Origin: Chryseobacterium taklimakanense
GTDB taxonomy: Bacteria; Bacteroidota; Bacteroidia; Flavobacteriales; Weeksellaceae
Length of the DNA stretch: 64,000 bases
Assembly (NCBI RefSeq): GCF_900187185.1
Contig: NZ_LT906465.1
Location: 124,001-188,000 of the forward strand
Direction: 5' to 3'
Below the pieces are notes generated by a model, which saw nothing but the letters and a program-made list of their open reading frames with translations, made no database searches and was not told the DNA's origin. Within the stretch, counting starts at the first letter, position 1. Each line of letters opens with the position of its first letter. The position numbers and the translations under genes are program-made. Positions 61,710 through 64,000 of the stretch are shown one piece after another.

Positions 61710-64000
61710 TTGGGAAACGCAAAAAAATACTTCAAAAAATTTCTAATTGGTGTCGGAATATTTGTAGCAATTTTATGCGCAGGTGTTTTGAGCTTACAAT
61801 TACCGGTAATTCAAAATTTTTTAAAGGACCGGTTGGTAATATATTTAGAGAAAAAGGTAAAAACCAAAGTTTCTCTCGATCGGTTCTATGTTACGTTTCC
61901 GAATAGTTTGGTGATGGAAAATCTGTATCTGCAAGGCCAAACCGTGGATACGTTGCTGTATGCCAAAAAGTTTGATGTCGGATTAAACATTCCCAAGCTT
62001 TTAAAAAACACCGTCGATCTTACTTCAATTGATTTAGATGGAGTGAAAGCTAATGTTGTAAGAAACAAAAATGGTTCTTTTAATTTCGATTATTTTATCG
62101 ATGCTTTTGCCCGAAAAGATTCGCAGGAAAGTGAAAGTAAGCCATTCGTCATTTCTTTAGACAAAATTAAGTTGCAGAATATCAATGTTTCATTTATAGA
62201 TAACCAAGCCAGGAATGATATTAATCTTAAATTCAAGTATTTCGATACCCGGGTGAAAACCTTCGATCTTGATCGCAATTCGTATGCCGTGGGAAATATT
62301 GTTTTGGATGGATTGAAGTTAAAATTGAAGCAAGATTTATTGGAAGAAGTTGCAGAAACGGTTGATGAAAAGGCGGATTCGCTTCGAGCAAAAAAACCAA
62401 TGAAATTAGCATTAAATGGTATAAAATTCACCAATTTTAATGTAGATTATGGCGACGATAATTCAAAAACGTATGCCAAAATTCTTTTTAATGAACTTAA
62501 TACAAAAATTAATAAACTCGATATTGAAAACCAGAGTTATGAGGTCGATCAATTTCTTTTGAAAGGTGCTAATATTGATGCGAAAATGTTCTCGGCACCT
62601 CAAAAAGAAGTGACAAACTCTGATCTTCCATCACCTGCCGAAAAATCGATAGATCTGCTTCTAGGTAAAGCTATTTTAGATGATGTAAAGGTTTCATACA
62701 ACAATACCGCGATGCCCAAAAAATCTCGGGGAATGGATTTCAATCATCTTGATTTTTCTCAAATTAATTTTGATCTGAGAGATTTTAAAATGCAGAACGG
62801 AACGTTCACAGGAACAGTGAAAAAAGCCGAAATTAAGGAGAAGAACAACCTTGAAGTACGAAAATTCAATACCGATTTTGTGTATGGCGAAAAGCAAGCA
62901 TACCTAAAAAACCTTTATTTAGAAACTTCCAGAACGGTCTTGCGTGACGAAATCGTTTTAAATTACAATTCCATCGAACAATTATCCGCAAATCCTGGTG
63001 CAGTAAGTATTTCAGCAAATATCTACAGTTCAAAAATTGGTTTGGCAGATTTGTTGAATTTCGCTCCGGATTTACGAAACACACCACCTTTCAATACTTA
63101 TCCTAATGGTACTATCAATCTGGACGCAAGGATAAAAGGAACGATGAATGAGATGCAGATTGCCAATTTACAAGCATCCGGATTGGGTGACTTGAAGTTG
63201 GCGCTTTCTGGAGTGGTAAGAAATGCAACCGATCCCAATAAGTTATTTTATGACTTGAAAATTCGAAATTTAGGTTCCTCCGCAAAAACTATTTTGAAGA
63301 TTTTGCCGAAAAATACCCTTCCTTCCAATATTTCTTTGCCTTCATATTTTGCTATTTCGGGAGTCGCCCGCGGAACAACAAAAGTGGTCGATACGAAACT
63401 GAAAATGGTTTCAACTTTGGGAAATGTTGTGCTGAACGCACTGGTCGATATGCGCAGAAAAAATGCAGAAACGTATGCTGTTAATGCCAATTTGGCGAAT
63501 TTGCAAATCGGAAAAATCATCCAAAATAAAGACCTGGGGATTGTTCGAGGAACGTTGAGTGCAAAAGGAAGAAGCTTTAATTTTAAGAATGGAAACTTGG
63601 ATTTTAAAGGAAATTTGGCAGCATTTGATTATCAAAATTACCGCTATCAAAACGTTGGTCTTTCCGGCAAATTGAATTCTGGTAAATATAATATTCATCT
63701 TCTCTCACATGATCCCAATGCAAATCTCAATTTATTGGCCTCCGGAAAATTGTCTGATAAAAATTCTAGCGTAAAATTGGGCGGAACGATCACCAAACTT
63801 GATCTTTACAAATTAGGTTTCTACCAAGATCCGCTAATTTTGGCAGGAAACATTGATGGCGAATTCACCAATTTGAATCCTGATTTCTTGAATGGTTATT
63901 TGAATTTGGATCAGTTTGCAATTTCAGACACCAAAGAAGTTTTCCCGATTCAGGAAATGCGTCTGAAAGCTGAAACTACTGCGAATTCAAACGCTTTATA
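61710..64000 (+). CDS. TamB/AsmA-like outer-membrane biogenesis protein, 3' end beyond window
   Basis: Open to the right edge (more than 760 residues). A TTG at 61710 begins LGNAKKYFKKFLIGVGIFVAILCAGVLSLQLPVIQNF, one transmembrane anchor, then KKVKTKVSLDRFYVTFPNSLVMENLYLQGQTVDTLLYAKKFDVGLNI, LTSIDLDGVKANV and repeated beta segments (VVDTKLKMVSTLGNVVLNALVDMR, GTITKLDLYKLGF). This is the AsmA/TamB pattern of long beta-groove proteins that carry lipid or help insert outer-membrane proteins. The frame is also open leftward into the IS remnant and no ATG is present, so the original start was probably lost to the insertion. Confidence 0.75.
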   Translation, partial: MGNAKKYFKKFLIGVGIFVAILCAGVLSLQLPVIQNFLKDRLVIYLEKKVKTKVSLDRFYVTFPNSLVMENLYLQGQTVDTLLYAKKFDVGLNIPKLLKNTVDLTSIDLDGVKANVVRNKNGSFNFDYFIDAFARKDSQESESKPFVISLDKIKLQNINVSFIDNQARNDINLKFKYFDTRVKTFDLDRNSYAVGNIVLDGLKLKLKQDLLEEVAETVDEKADSLRAKKPMKLALNGIKFTNFNVDYGDDNSKTYAKILFNELNTKINKLDIENQSYEVDQFLLKGANIDAKMFSAPQKEVTNSDLPSPAEKSIDLLLGKAILDDVKVSYNNTAMPKKSRGMDFNHLDFSQINFDLRDFKMQNGTFTGTVKKAEIKEKNNLEVRKFNTDFVYGEKQAYLKNLYLETSRTVLRDEIVLNYNSIEQLSANPGAVSISANIYSSKIGLADLLNFAPDLRNTPPFNTYPNGTINLDARIKGTMNEMQIANLQASGLGDLKLALSGVVRNATDPNKLFYDLKIRNLGSSAKTILKILPKNTLPSNISLPSYFAISGVARGTTKVVDTKLKMVSTLGNVVLNALVDMRRKNAETYAVNANLANLQIGKIIQNKDLGIVRGTLSAKGRSFNFKNGNLDFKGNLAAFDYQNYRYQNVGLSGKLNSGKYNIHLLSHDPNANLNLLASGKLSDKNSSVKLGGTITKLDLYKLGFYQDPLILAGNIDGEFTNLNPDFLNGYLNLDQFAISDTKEVFPIQEMRLKAETTANSNAL

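Overview
The window looks like the chromosome of a flavobacterium close to Chryseobacterium/Kaistella (Bacteroidota, Weeksellaceae). The signs are low GC, promoters of the TAnnTTTG type, SPII lipoproteins with 'SC' lipoboxes, a pdhA-pdhC pair without pdhB, a membrane pyrophosphatase fused to an OmpA domain, and transposases of types common in this group. About half is housekeeping sequence. The rest is accessory DNA in three blocks.

Block 1 (0.15-11.6 kb) is a tandem effector/immunity locus. A PAAR-like DUF4280 protein is followed by three effectors. They share an N-terminal delivery region and a GH19 muramidase/chitinase-like domain but end in three different wall-acting domains: a LAS metallopeptidase, a DUF5675 domain and an N-acetylmuramoyl-L-alanine amidase. 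Each is followed at once by a lipoprotein gene, the expected place for an immunity protein. The block has been rearranged: the second effector has lost its 5' end by fusion to a transposase fragment, and the second DUF4280 gene is truncated.

Block 2 (12.1-21.06 kb) is the most striking part. It is a one-direction series of single-gene units (hydrolase lipoprotein, OmpA lipoprotein, Cass2-like effector-binding protein, membrane proteins, DUF6624-like and DUF4304-like proteins) separated by nine related inverted-repeat elements of about 100-215 bp. In seven of eight units the first 12-17 bases are the near-perfect reverse complement of the bases just before that unit's own downstream element. 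Integron gene cassettes and their attC sites follow the same rule. No integrase gene lies in the window, so this reads as an orphan attC-like cassette array. An IS110-family element with a likely bridge RNA sits just inside one cassette.

Housekeeping region (21.3-50.75 kb): cold-shock protein, NlpC/P60, dapD, two glycosyltransferases, rplT, rpmI, a Zn-dehydrogenase pair inserted between rpmI and infC, infC (probable ATA start), thrS, DUF4153, BlaI-type regulator, PAP2-like protein, pdhA, pdhC, lolD-like, radC, ppa, hppA-OmpA, dnaX (split at an A10G slippery run), DAHP synthase/chorismate mutase, rsgA, ndk, mnmE.

Block 3 (50.75-61.7 kb) is a defence island directly 3' of mnmE. It holds an integrase remnant; a type I restriction-modification operon (hsdR, an HNH/DGQHR-like gene, hsdM, hsdS); a toxin-antitoxin-chaperone-like trio whose first gene is frameshifted; a broken minus-strand gene; and decayed IS3 and IS982 transposases. 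The IS982 remnant abuts a TamB/AsmA-like gene that runs off the right edge. No tRNA, rRNA or CRISPR array was seen.
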